Source: Emergencia sp. 1XD21-10
GTDB lineage: Bacteria; Bacillota; Clostridia; Peptostreptococcales; Anaerovoracaceae
Assembly (NCBI RefSeq): GCF_009936045.1
Contig: NZ_QWEQ01000003.1
Span: forward strand, 176,484-240,483
Reading direction: 5' to 3'
Length of the DNA stretch: 64,000 bases
Below are positions 1 to 9,600 of the stretch, piece by piece; position 1 is the stretch's first letter; the number at the start of each line of letters is the position of its first letter. The notes beneath the pieces were generated by a model that did not search any database, was not told where the DNA came from, and saw only the letters and a list, made by a program, of their open reading frames with translations. Position numbers and translations under genes: made by a program.

Positions 1-491
1 AACTCCGAAAAATACTCCCAAGGTGTTCCCGCCTTATACATCCACCAGGCGCCATCCTTTCGACGCCAGCATTTTTCATAACTCCCAATGTTGGTCAACT
101 CCGGTGTTCTGGAAGGTCTCTGTGAAAAGCTGTCAGGGTCACCATAAAGGGCAAGACCATCAAAATCATTTTCTTTAAAGCAAACATCTGCGTAATGCAC
201 CAGATGATCCGCAGGGCAAATCCAGTAAGTATCTGTAATGGTTGCACCATTGACGGACAAGGCAGTTTCCGCATCATCAGCGGTATGCAGACGAAGCACT
301 TTTTTCAGCAGACGGGAATTTACCCGATGCGTATCAATGGCACGACCTGCCAGCCATCCCGCTATGTCCTCTGTTCTCTTTAAATACAGCGGCAGCAAAG
401 CGCTGTCAAACTTAAGGATTTTCCCATTCTCAATCTCAGCGATTTTTCTGTCTTCTGACATCAAATAACCCGTCAAAGATTCCACTTTCAA
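1..491 (-). CDS. HipA-like kinase, 5' part only (runs off left edge)
   Basis: An open frame runs leftward from a TTG codon at 489-491 to the window edge (about 163 residues). The TTG is chosen because AAGGAGG lies 8 bases upstream; a GTG at 483-485 is an in-frame alternative. The visible part resembles the N-terminal half of the gene at 48179-49348: both share a pattern of TDTYWICP / SDHYWIKP followed about ten residues later by an FxENDF motif and then a leucine/aspartate-rich stretch. That relative is a complete HipA-type Ser/Thr kinase-fold protein, so this is probably a second member. The ATP-binding and catalytic part lies outside the window. Role unknown: such proteins can be toxins of toxin-antitoxin pairs or stand-alone kinases. 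No HipB-like regulator is visible next to it. Confidence 0.7.
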   Translation of the reverse strand, partial: MKVESLTGYLMSEDRKIAEIENGKILKFDSALLPLYLKRTEDIAGWLAGRAIDTHRVNSRLLKKVLRLHTADDAETALSVNGATITDTYWICPADHLVHYADVCFKENDFDGLALYGDPDSFSQRPSRTPELTNIGSYEKCWRRKDGAWWMYKAGTPWEYFSE

Positions 492-609
492 GCACTTCCC
501 CTCCTTTCCATGCATATGGCATTATTATACTTCACAAAAGTTCAGTGCGCAATACAGAAAATCAGCATCTGCTTTATAGTACAGAATCAAAAATCCCCTG
601 CACGCTGCT

Positions 610-804
610 TTATGCATCCAATTTCATATACAAAATCGGATACGGATGCCCCTGCTCATCGATTTCCGTCCGCCGAGCAAGCCGAAATCCCATGTGGGTA
701 TAGAAGCCAACCGCCTGCGGCACGATAAACAGCATTTCCAGTTTCCGGTTTTCCACACCCTTGAATCCAACAGGATTCGCCTGCGCATCCTGTGCAATGA
801 CCAA
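610..804 (-). pseudogene. GNAT acetyltransferase remnant with internal deletion
   Basis: The 64 residues start at a TTG with AAGGAG just upstream, overlapping the stop of the preceding gene. They match two separated pieces of a GNAT N-acetyltransferase: the beta-4 strand region (GVENRKLEMLFI) joined directly to the C-terminal end (GFYTHMGF ... DEQGHPYPILYMKL). The acetyl-CoA binding motif A (the RGxGxG/A loop), which normally lies between LFI-P and GFY, is missing, as is the N-terminal half of the fold. The protein cannot be an active acetyltransferase. It may still be translated because it is coupled to the gene upstream. The family assignment rests on the EMLFI and QAVGFYTHMGF-type signatures. 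Confidence 0.7.
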
Positions 805-818
805 TAGGTTTCTCCTTT

Positions 819-1325
819 TTAAAACTCTACGACATATATCTGATTTCCATGTTCTTCTATAATGCGAATCAAGTCCTCCACCTTGAGGTATACAGTTGCC
901 GTATTGTCATTTGGATGCACCCCAATCATTTGGGAACCGCCAAAAAAATCTTTATCAATACAAAACTGCACCTTTCGCTCACTATCGTTAAGCAAGCCAA
1001 AGGGCGTTACAGCGCCCGCAGTTACTCCCAGCATATCCATCAAATCATGCTCCGGCGCAAAGCTCAAGGCACGGGTATGATTCTTTTCTCTAAACGCTTT
1101 CAGGTTTACTTTTTTATCACCCTTCACGGTGAGCAAATAGTAATTTCTTTTCTTGTCGTCTCGAATAAACAAATTCTTCCCATCGGCTTCCGGATAAGGC
1201 AATTGTAGTTTGGAATCCTCTTCCATATTATACACCGCCTTGTGCTCTATAATCTCATGCCGGATATTCTTCGTTTTTAAATAGGCATAGATGTCTTGTT
1301 TCTGCATAACATTTCTATTTTTCAT
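819..1325 (-). CDS. YbaK/ProX-family aminoacyl-tRNA deacylase
   Basis: A 168-residue protein covering a single YbaK/ProRS-associated editing domain. Members hydrolyse mischarged aminoacyl-tRNA, typically alanyl-tRNA(Pro), in trans in the cytoplasm. Family features visible are a conserved lysine strand (KNLFIRDDKKRNYYLLTV), the GVTAGAVTPFGLLND turn and the C-terminal GVHPNDNTATVYL segment. The length is right for the stand-alone ProX/PrdX type. The start at 1325 has GGGAG about 9 bases upstream; an internal ATG six codons later is possible. The GNAT remnant follows with its ribosome binding site inside this gene's stop region, so the two were once an operon. Which tRNA is edited cannot be read from sequence. 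Confidence 0.85.
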   Translation of the reverse strand: MKNRNVMQKQDIYAYLKTKNIRHEIIEHKAVYNMEEDSKLQLPYPEADGKNLFIRDDKKRNYYLLTVKGDKKVNLKAFREKNHTRALSFAPEHDLMDMLGVTAGAVTPFGLLNDSERKVQFCIDKDFFGGSQMIGVHPNDNTATVYLKVEDLIRIIEEHGNQIYVVEF

Positions 1326-1402
1326 ACAGCAAAACTCCCGTATTCCTTATCTCATAATAAATTTTAGATTGAGGCTCAATAAAGGACTTTCCATGAAAAA
1401 AG

Positions 1403-1561
1403 TCAATCTGAAAATGCATCACTTTGTTCTTTAAGAAAATTGCTTTTTTCATTATATTCTGCAGCTCGTCCAAGCGAAGTTAATGATTCTCTTTTTAATT
1501 CTTCAATTTCATCATCAATTAGGTGTTTACATAATACTGATTTCTCTTCTTGATTACACAC
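1403..1561 (-). CDS. small hypothetical protein
   Basis: A short frame read leftward from a GTG preceded by AGAGGTG at good spacing (52 codons); the same frame opens upstream to an ATG at 1618 that lacks a site. The product is acidic and helical (DDEIEELKRESLTSLGRAAE) with two cysteines near the start. I do not recognise a family. It lies in a zone of broken genes, so it may be a fragment. Confidence 0.3.
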   Translation of the reverse strand: MCNQEEKSVLCKHLIDDEIEELKRESLTSLGRAAEYNEKSNFLKEQSDAFSD

Positions 1562-1681
1562 AAACACTTCACCTCTTAAATTGACGTTTATACCCTTTAC
1601 ACGCAGCCTCAACTTCATTCATGAGTTCAATCAGTCCCCTTTCAAAACAAAATCCCCCAGAATGATAAATAAAAATGCAAT

Positions 1682-1873
1682 CTAATGCAAAGGGCGAATA
1701 GCTATTCGAATTAAGACTCTCCGTTTTCTTATATTATGCGCTATAGATAAATACATCAAATTTGCTTTTTCAAAATTAGTATAACTTGTTTTTTTATTTT
1801 TGTCACGGTTTAACAAAAAGTATCTGCTACATTTATAAAAATCTTCTTGCCATTCATATCTTTTATGACGCAA
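1682..1873 (-). pseudogene. possible transposase C-terminal remnant
   Basis: About 63 basic residues in an AT-rich stretch, ending in NFEKANLMYLSIAHNIRKR. That ending resembles the last helix of IS1182-type DDE transposases (xxLxxIxHNLRK). No catalytic DDE residues, no start with usable ribosome binding site spacing and no terminal inverted repeats are visible. Most likely a decayed insertion sequence tail. Low certainty. Confidence 0.25.
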
Positions 1874-1887
1874 CTCCTTTTTATATT

Positions 1888-2025
1888 TTAAAAACAGGAA
1901 AAACCTCTGTCTAACTTCATTTCGTATTTTTCGTCAATCGCCGTACATAACTTTTGCCAGGTTTCAAACAAGGATTGTTCGAGCAATTCAGTCATCGTCG
2001 ATTCAGATGGTATATTTTCAAGCAT
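1888..2025 (-). pseudogene. DUF3788 gene fragment
   Basis: The frame starts at ATG 2025 with AGAGGGG five bases upstream and codes for 45 residues before TAA. Residues 1-36 align to the start of the complete DUF3788 protein at 13560-13973 (MLxxIPxExxMTxLxxxSLxxxWxKLCxxIDEKYxM), then similarity stops abruptly. It is therefore a truncated second copy of that gene. Confidence 0.6.
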
Positions 2026-2179
2026 TGTATCCCCTCTGTAATGTCGATATCGTCCCGCCTGTCACAAGAAATCACTTGAATTCCGGCTTTGTCCAAAGCA
2101 TCTTTCCCCCTGCTAGTATTTTCATAACGATCGTGTTTCGTATACGCATGATAGATTTTTCAAAATTGACATCTTAAAA
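2026..2179. other. stretch with no assignable gene
   Basis: On the minus strand a frame open across about 2030-2162 contains KHDRYENTSRGKDALDKAG and IQVISCDRRDD, which looks protein-like but has no start and runs into the DUF3788 fragment in another frame. I could not assign a family. No RNA gene is seen. Confidence 0.3.
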
Positions 2180-2203
2180 GGGCAGGTATCACGATACCTG
2201 CCC
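2180..2203 (-). terminator. intrinsic terminator of the 2221-6324 gene
   Basis: Perfect 11-bp arms (GGGCAGGTATC / GATACCTGCCC) with a 2-base loop lie 17 bases past the stop codon and are followed on the minus strand by TTTTAAG. Confidence 0.8.
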
Positions 2204-2220
2204 AAATCATAAAAAATGGA

Positions 2221-5200
2221 TTATCTATATTTCTTTTTCACTGCATATGCTGTACCGCCCAGCCCAATTGCCGCCGCTACCAGCACCGCAAGCCATGCCA
2301 GCATATTCGCTGCATCGCCTGTTCTTGGAATCCACCACGGCAGTTCATCCGATTCTTGATTTTCATTGAGGATGTCCTCAACTTCTTCCGGTGTTTTGAT
2401 ATTCTTGTCTGGTTTGCCATCTCCATCGGTATCGATGTTAATATCTGGAATTCCATCTCCATCAATATCTACGTTGAGATCCGGAATCCCGTCTCCGTCC
2501 GTATCAATGTTAATGTCTGGAATTCCATCTCCATCGGTATCAATGTTAATGTCCGGTTTGCCATCTCCATTGGTGTCGATGTTAATGTCTGGCTTTCCGT
2601 CGCCATTGGTATCAATGTTGATGTCCGGCTTTCCATCTCCATTGGTGTCAATGTCGATATCTGGTTTGCCGTCCCCATTGGTATCAATATTGATATCCGG
2701 CTTTCCGTCCCCGTTGGTGTCGATATCTACATCCGGTTTGCCATCTCCATCGGTATCTTTATTGATGTCTGGTTTCCCGTCACCATTGGTGTCGATGTTG
2801 ACGTCTGGCTTCCCATCTCCATCCGTATCGATGTCTACATCCGGTTTGCCATCTCCATCCGTATCGATGTCTACATCCGGTTTGCCATCTCCATCCGTAT
2901 CTTTATTGATGTCTGGTTTCCCGTCACCATTGGTATCTACGTTGACGTCTGGCTTCCCATCTCCATCCGTATCGATGTCTACATCCGGTTTGCCATCTCC
3001 GTCCGTGTCGATGTCTACATCCGGTTTGCCATCTCCATCCGTATCTTTATTGATGTCTGGTTTCCCGTCTCCGTCGGTATCTACGTTGACATCCGGTTTC
3101 TTATCTCCATCGGTATCGATGTTAATATCTGGTTTATCATCTCCGTCGGTATCGATGTTAATATCTGGCAATCCGTCATCATCGGTATCAATGTTGAGAT
3201 CTGGAATCCCATCGTCGTTGGTATCCTTATTCAAATCCGGATCGATCAAACTCGGTTTCCGTACATTATAGGTCAAATTGATGATCGTCTCATTACCCAG
3301 TGCATCGGTTACCGTCTGGGTTACAATATATTTTCCTGCATTTGATAAATCGATTTCTGTAACCGGGTTTCCTGCTTTATCAACGATGGAAATAGCAGAA
3401 CGCGTCACACCTTTCAGCAAACGTCCATCCAGACCAACGAATACATATCTTTCGTCGAATAATGTTTCCAATTCGTCCAGGGTAACCGTTTTACCTTTTT
3501 CCGTCTTCCGAGAGATACTATCGTTTACCGTACCACGCAGTCGTAAAATATCAGTACCGTCCTCAATTCGCTCAATCTCGTCCGGATTCAGCTTCTTTCC
3601 ATCTGGCTCACTATCTGGGTCATCCGGATCCACCACTCCATTTGGAATCACCGGAATCGGTGGATTGATAAATGGGAAGTTATCCGGCTCATCTGTACTG
3701 GAGCCGCCGCCTTCTACAGGTACATTTTTCGAAGACGGTTCATAGTTGTATCCACCTGTGTATTTGGCTTCTACAATAAACTTTCCGGATTCCAATTTCG
3801 GAATGGCAGGATACTTTCCGCTGACATCGTTAAAGTCAACTGTCAGCGTAGCATCAGTATACTCATACGTATCGTCACCAACATTTTCTGTTTTCACATA
3901 CTTGGCATCATTGGCTTTGATCGGCGCGCCTACTTTTACACCATTGACATAGAACTGGAGAATTCCATCCGGCGCCTTGTAAGCAGCACCTTTTTTCGGT
4001 TTTGCCGTTTTTACCTGTGCATGAAAGGTCATTTCTGTTACGATTTTCTGACCAGTATCGTCATCTATCTCTGTCTGAATATCATAGGTCGGATCCACAA
4101 TGACTGATGGAATCGGTCGAATCGTCGCCCAGCCGGTTGTACGATGTCCCCAGTAAGACTCTTTAAAGCCGACCTCATTGGCATATTGCTTGGAAATCAG
4201 TTTGAATTTATAGATACCTGCATTTTCCGGCATTACATAGGTATTCCCTGTAGATGCTTCTTCCTCCATCGGCGTTCCATTCACCTTGTCGTAGCGCTGG
4301 GCAAAAACTGTGATATAGTTGTTTCCCTTACCATCGCTATTTTTATTTAATTCCTTCTTATTACCAGCTTTATCTTCTGCGATAATCGCATTTCCTTCTT
4401 TTTCAAAATCATATTTTTCAAGTGGATATCCATCGTAATCCTTGCTCAGCGGACCCGGGAATTTATCTTCTGGTAAAATGAAGTCAACATATCTCTTCAG
4501 GACAGAACCACCGCCCTTATCTGCTTCTTCAATATACATAGGCTCCAAATGCCGTTCTTCCCCCTTTTCGTCAAGATAGGAACATTCTACAGAAATGGTT
4601 TTGCCGGCTGATGCCTCTGGTACCCATAAATAGAGTTTTCCTTTATCAAAGCTGTATGGTGCACCATACGTATACTTGCTGCCAGCAATAGAAACCTCCC
4701 ACGTTTCAGGGAGAATGACATTATCCTTAAAGCCTTCTGCCGATAAATCAATCGTTGTCATAAATACTTTACCACCATTGGCATCTAATGCATAGGTTGC
4801 ATTATTACCCATACGGAATCCCTGACCAACGCTTGCATCCACAGATCCGCCGGTGATATATACAGTTCCTCCAGTGCCATCAAAAGCATACATACTCGCA
4901 ACTGGTCTAGCTAACAACGTACCGCCAGTGACCCTGATGGTACATCCCTGGGCAGTCGTAACGCAGGCTGCTCCAAAAGCACCGCCATGTTCTCCCCCAT
5001 GAGACTCAATATACCCACCATTGATTGTAATATCGCCACATTTCAGATAATATTTCGACTTGTTGGCGCCTGTAACTGCACCATGCTGACGGCTGCCTTC
5101 ATTGTAAGCCGTGTTACCGTAGCCCGCGCCAACACCTGCTGCATGATAAGCGCCCTGCGCCCAAATCCGTCCTCCATTGATTTCAATGTAGGAAGAACCT

Positions 5201-6324
5201 CCCATACAGCCTGCACCAATACCTGCTCCTCCGTTTGCAACGCCGCCGTCGGTAGAAACCGCCGTGGCATTAATGGTTCCACCATTGAAATACATCTTTC
5301 CCGCAATCTCAGAATATCCCGCACCAATCGCAGAAGAATATAATCCGCCAGTAGCATCCAGTGTACCCGAACCATCAACTGTCAGTGTAGAATTCACACC
5401 AACATGCAGCGCTGCCGCATATACGGCTTTGGCGACTGACAACGTATTTGTTTTGCCTTCGGCCAAAGTCAGATTACAGCTGCTGCCGTCGAGTAGATTG
5501 ATTGGAGAATCGCGATATGCAGTCTCTGAAATACTTACACCGTCCAGTGTAATATTTGCGGTCGTATTTTCCTTAATCCAGATATTATGTGTGGCCGATG
5601 TCCCTGCAATGGTCACCGGTGTATCGGTTTCAATCTGAATGTAGGCACCATAGGCGGGATCTGTACCAACAGTTACACCATTTCCCTCACTAATACCTTT
5701 TCCTGTAATGGTTAAACCACCGGCAGTTACTTGACCTTCCTGCGTTTCTTCTGCTGCCATCATGATGCTGCCGCCCAGATTTATGGTCGCAGCCAGCGCT
5801 TCAGTATCTTCCGCTAATATATACCCTTCTGGTAAAGAAGCCTGCAAAGTGTGTGTGCCTTTTGTCACGCCATCACCTAACGAGCTAAAGTCCCAGGTAA
5901 TTTTTAATTCCTTTTTTGTACCATCCGCCAGCACTGCCTGAATGGACTGCGGAAAACACCCCTCCAGTACTTCTGCTGTAATCGGGGTTTCTGCATCTGC
6001 CGCAGTGTCCAGATACCATTTTTCTGTCTTCTTATCGTACGTCAGCAATCCGTCATCGTCTACCCACGTCCAAGAAGCTACCACAATTCTGTCTAGATCC
6101 TTCATGCTGCCATCCATCAGCGCATCATTTAGAGAATTCTCGCCAATTAAACCGTCATCATAAGCCGGCTTATCTGCATCGTTCTGCTCTGTTCTGCTGT
6201 CTGTTACAGTATGCTCCTCCGCGTTAACTCTGAAAATATCATGAAATCCAGTCGCGTAGGCAAGCACTACCATCAAACATAACAAAACACTGACAACCTT
6301 CTTTACTAATGTTTTGCCTTTCAT
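2221..6324 (-). CDS. LPxTG-like anchored surface protein with Asp-rich repeats (copy A)
   Basis: A 1367-residue exported protein. The start chosen is the ATG at 6324 with AGGAAGG 8 bases upstream; it gives a clean signal peptide (KTLVKKV, then a hydrophobic stretch ending near AEE), whereas the longer frame to 6411 does not. Order of parts: signal peptide (1-38); an N-terminal domain shared with copy B; a Gly/Asn-rich repetitive region with many GAGIGAG-type turns, typical of a right-handed beta-helix or carbohydrate-binding body; Ig-like modules; then 23 tandem 12-residue repeats of type DTDGDGKPDINI. The tail has PWWIPRTGD, a hydrophobic helix and KKKYR, a sortase-type anchor with I in place of L. 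The Asp pattern resembles calcium-binding thrombospondin type 3 repeats, so calcium binding is likely but inferred. Function probably adhesion or polymer binding at the cell wall. It has its own promoter and terminator. Confidence 0.85.
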   Translation of the reverse strand: MKGKTLVKKVVSVLLCLMVVLAYATGFHDIFRVNAEEHTVTDSRTEQNDADKPAYDDGLIGENSLNDALMDGSMKDLDRIVVASWTWVDDDGLLTYDKKTEKWYLDTAADAETPITAEVLEGCFPQSIQAVLADGTKKELKITWDFSSLGDGVTKGTHTLQASLPEGYILAEDTEALAATINLGGSIMMAAEETQEGQVTAGGLTITGKGISEGNGVTVGTDPAYGAYIQIETDTPVTIAGTSATHNIWIKENTTANITLDGVSISETAYRDSPINLLDGSSCNLTLAEGKTNTLSVAKAVYAAALHVGVNSTLTVDGSGTLDATGGLYSSAIGAGYSEIAGKMYFNGGTINATAVSTDGGVANGGAGIGAGCMGGSSYIEINGGRIWAQGAYHAAGVGAGYGNTAYNEGSRQHGAVTGANKSKYYLKCGDITINGGYIESHGGEHGGAFGAACVTTAQGCTIRVTGGTLLARPVASMYAFDGTGGTVYITGGSVDASVGQGFRMGNNATYALDANGGKVFMTTIDLSAEGFKDNVILPETWEVSIAGSKYTYGAPYSFDKGKLYLWVPEASAGKTISVECSYLDEKGEERHLEPMYIEEADKGGGSVLKRYVDFILPEDKFPGPLSKDYDGYPLEKYDFEKEGNAIIAEDKAGNKKELNKNSDGKGNNYITVFAQRYDKVNGTPMEEEASTGNTYVMPENAGIYKFKLISKQYANEVGFKESYWGHRTTGWATIRPIPSVIVDPTYDIQTEIDDDTGQKIVTEMTFHAQVKTAKPKKGAAYKAPDGILQFYVNGVKVGAPIKANDAKYVKTENVGDDTYEYTDATLTVDFNDVSGKYPAIPKLESGKFIVEAKYTGGYNYEPSSKNVPVEGGGSSTDEPDNFPFINPPIPVIPNGVVDPDDPDSEPDGKKLNPDEIERIEDGTDILRLRGTVNDSISRKTEKGKTVTLDELETLFDERYVFVGLDGRLLKGVTRSAISIVDKAGNPVTEIDLSNAGKYIVTQTVTDALGNETIINLTYNVRKPSLIDPDLNKDTNDDGIPDLNIDTDDDGLPDINIDTDGDDKPDINIDTDGDKKPDVNVDTDGDGKPDINKDTDGDGKPDVDIDTDGDGKPDVDIDTDGDGKPDVNVDTNGDGKPDINKDTDGDGKPDVDIDTDGDGKPDVDIDTDGDGKPDVNIDTNGDGKPDINKDTDGDGKPDVDIDTNGDGKPDINIDTNGDGKPDIDIDTNGDGKPDINIDTNGDGKPDINIDTNGDGKPDINIDTDGDGIPDINIDTDGDGIPDLNVDIDGDGIPDINIDTDGDGKPDKNIKTPEEVEDILNENQESDELPWWIPRTGDAANMLAWLAVLVAAAIGLGGTAYAVKKKYR
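2398..3225 (-). repeat. 36-bp coding minisatellite, 23 units
   Basis: Twenty-three in-frame 36-bp units each encode a 12-residue D-T-[DN]-G-D-G-[KI]-P-D-x-[ND]-x repeat. Units 5-8 and 9-12 form a larger 144-bp period (unit endings NK, DI, DI, N[VI]), and units 13-14 begin a third round. Such near-identical units can change in number by slippage or recombination. Confidence 0.95.
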
Positions 6325-6383
6325 CTGCTCTTCCTTCCTCATACGAAAATATGACAAAAGCAGTAAACCCATGTTCTTTATAA

Positions 6384-6421
6384 AAAGATACGCCCGAGGT
6401 GCGCTTTGCACCGATATCTTT
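6384..6421 (-). promoter_or_regulatory. structured 5' leader element of copy A
   Basis: The RNA can fold as an outer helix (AAAGAUAU / GUAUCUUU), an inner 5-bp helix (GGUGC / GCACC) capped by AAAGC, and a one-sided bulge UCGGGC. The same architecture with paired base changes is present before copy B at 10769-10802. Function unknown; I do not recognise a known riboswitch. Confidence 0.45.
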
Positions 6422-6488
6422 ACCTTGCAAGAAAATAGATTTCCTTCATTCGTCTCTTTTCAACAAAATACTTTTTATCTCCGATAAA

Positions 6489-6518
6489 ATTATACCTCTC
6501 TCCACGCATTTCTGTCAA
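6489..6518 (-). promoter_or_regulatory. sigma-70 type promoter of copy A
   Basis: TTGACA and TATAAT separated by 18 bases on the minus strand, about 165 bases before the start codon. The spacer ends GGAGAGAGG and has no homopolymer run, unlike the promoter of copy B. Confidence 0.8.
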
Positions 6519-6660
6519 GTCCTATCCCCTTCCCTTTTTCTCCGAAAACAATATGATTGCATGCCTATAAAGCAGCCCTAAGCTCGGTAGAATACGAATC
6601 ACCGAAGTCAGATTCCGGTTTTCTTTTATATCACTCTAAAATATGCTCTGCGGTAAAACA

Positions 6661-6682
6661 AAAGGAGGGTTTCCCCTCCTTT
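6661..6682 (-). terminator. intrinsic terminator of the 6689-10711 gene
   Basis: Nine-bp arms AAAGGAGGG / CCCTCCTTT with a 4-base loop just past the stop codon, followed on the minus strand by TGTTTT. Confidence 0.8.
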
Positions 6683-6688
6683 TATCTA

Positions 6689-9600
6689 TTATTTACAAGA
6701 TTTTTTCCTTCTAATTCCGTATACCGTGCCGCCAATACCAAAGGCTGATGCAATCAGCACTGCAAGCCATGCCAAGATATTCTCGGTGTCTCCAGTTCTT
6801 GGAATCCACCACGGCAGTTCATCCGATTCTTGATTTTCATTGAGGATGTCCTCAACTTCTTCCGGTGTTTTGATATTCTTGTCCGGTTTGCCATCTCCAT
6901 CGGTATCGATGTTAATATCTGGAATTCCATCTCCATCGATATCCACGTTGAGATCCGGAATCCCATCTCCGTCCGTATCAATGTTAATGTCTGGAATTCC
7001 ATCTCCATCGGTATCAATGTTAATGTCCGGTTTGCCATCTCCATTAGTGTCGATGTTAATGTCTGGCTTTCCATCTCCATTGGTATCAATGTTGATGTCC
7101 GGCTTTCCATCTCCATTGGTGTCAATGTCGATATCTGGTTTGCCGTCCCCATTGGTATCAATATTGATATCCGGCTTTCCATCTCCGTTGGTGTCGATGT
7201 TGATGTCTGGCTTTCCGTCCCCGTTGGTGTCGATGTCGATATCTGGTTTGCCGTCTCCATCGGTATCGATATTGATATCTGGTTTTCCATCTCCGTCGGT
7301 ATCGATATCTACATCCGGTTTTCCATCGTCATTGGTATCAATGTTAATGTCTGGTTTTCCATCTCCATCGGTGTCGATGTTGATATCTGGTTTTCCATCT
7401 CCGTCGGTATCAATGTCGATATCTGGTTTGCCATCATCATCTGTATCGATGTTGATGTCTGGCTTTCCGTCTCCATCCGTATCGATATCTACATCCGGCT
7501 TTCCGTCTCCATCGGTGTCGATGTTGATATCTGGTTTATCATCTCCGTCGGTATCGATGTTAATATCTGGCAATCCGTCATCGTCGGTATCAATGTTGAT
7601 ATCTGGAATCCCGTCATCGTTGGTGTCCTTGTTCAAATCTGGATCAATCAAGCTCGGTTTCCGTACATTATAGGTCAAATTGATGGTGGTCTTATTTCCC
7701 TGTTTATCGGTTACCGTCTGGGTTACAATATATTTCCCCGGATTTGATAAATCGATTTCTGTAACCGGGTTTCCATCTCGATCGACGATAGAAATTTCAG
7801 AACGATCCACTTCCAGCAGACGTCCATCCAAGCCAACGAATACATATCTTTTCTCGAATAATGCTTCCAATTCGTCCAAGGCAACTGTTTTATCTTTTTC
7901 TGTCTTCCGAGAGATACTATCATTCACTTTACCATGCAGTCGTAAAAGATCAGTACCATCTTCAATTCGCTCAATCTCGTCTGGAAACAGCTTCTTTCCA
8001 TCCGGCTCACTGTCTGGATCATCCGGATCCACCTCTCCATTTGGAATCATCGGAATCGGTGGATTGACAAATGGGAAGTTGTCCGGTTTATCCTTTTGTA
8101 TCTTTGCTACAGCGCTGGATTCTTCGTAGTTATATCCACCAGTGTATTTCACCTCTACGTCAATTTTTCCGGAATCTAAATTAGGAATGGCGGGATACTT
8201 TGTTCCACTAAAGTCAACTACAAGTTCTACTTCCCTATACGCATATCCGCCGTCCTCTGTCAACACAGTATTCTTTACTATATCCCCCGACGTTGCTTTG
8301 GATACTTGATTCTTAATCGGTGCGCCTACTTTTACACCATTTACATAGAACTGCATTTCTCCATCTGGCGCTTTACAGGTCGTCTTTCTATATTTATCTC
8401 CCTGTTTTATATTCGCTTTAAAGGTCATCGATTTTACAACCTTTTCGCCGTCTTTTTCTTCCGTCTCAATGGAATACTCTGCTCCGTCAATCTTTGATGG
8501 GATTCTCTTGATTGTTGCCCAGCTTGTAGCTTGATGTCCCCAATAAGACGTCTCGAAAGCACTTCCTGGTTTTGCGTACTGTTTGGAAATCAAAGTGAAC
8601 TTATATATGCCCGCATCTGCCGGCATCTTGTCAGATGATACTTCTTTTTCAATCGGCGTGCCATTCTCTTTATCATATCTCTGCGTCATAACGGTGATAT
8701 CATCATTCTCGTCTAAGATTCTATCGTCTGACGCCTTGATTCCTCCATTCTTTGTAAAATCGAAGTTCTCAAAATTAAGTCCATCGTAGAATTTATTGAG
8801 GTCCTTTATATAATCTACTGGTATTTCGAACTCAACATATCTCTTTAATACAGAGGTACCATTTCCATCAGCTTCTTCAACAAATAAAGGGTCTAATCCT
8901 TGTAACTTCCCATCTTTATCCCAGTAAGAGAACTTGATAGAAAGTCTTTCTCCTTTGGCTGATTCCGGTACCCATAAATAAAGTTTTCCATTATCCATAC
9001 AATATGGAGGGCCATAGTTGTACGGTTTACCGCCAATGGTTACTTCCCCACCACTACGGTCTATAATCGCATTAAGATTGCCAGCAAGATCTGCAGAAAG
9101 ATCGATTGTAGTCATAAATACATGACCTCCCTCTGCGTCATATGCATAGTTAACGCCATTCTCCATACGGAATCCCTTGCCTCCATCCGGGTGAACGGAA
9201 CCTCCGGTTATGTAGATTTTCCCTCCGTTACCATCAATTGCATACATATCTGCTGAGGTTGCCTTTCCAATCAAGGTTCCGCCTGTAACCCTGATGACAC
9301 AGCCCTGCGCAGTTGTAACACAGGCCGCTCCAAATGCGCCGCCATGTGTGCCACCTGTAGATTTGATAAATCCATTGGTAATGGTTATATCGCCACATTT
9401 TCTATAAAATTTGTGACGATTTGCGCCTTTCACTGCGCCATGCTGAGAATTACCCTCACTATAAGGTACGACATCTAAATTGCCATATCCTGCGCCAATT
9501 CCCGCAGCATGATAGGCTCCCCAAGCGTTAATGTCTCCACCATTTAGTTCAATATGTGTGGAACCACCAACAACACCGGCACCAATCCCTGCACCTGCAC

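Noticed and set aside
2398..3225. CRISPR-like 36-bp periodicity
   Set aside because: Units are contiguous without spacers and code in frame for a protein repeat.
2356..3345. Long plus-strand open frames (over 300 codons) opposite the Asp-rich repeats, and the same at 6830-7747
   Set aside because: They are mirror images of the 36-bp repeats (SISIGIDVNI-type and PSPSVSM-type repeats), lack ribosome sites and arise because repeat units have no stops in any frame.
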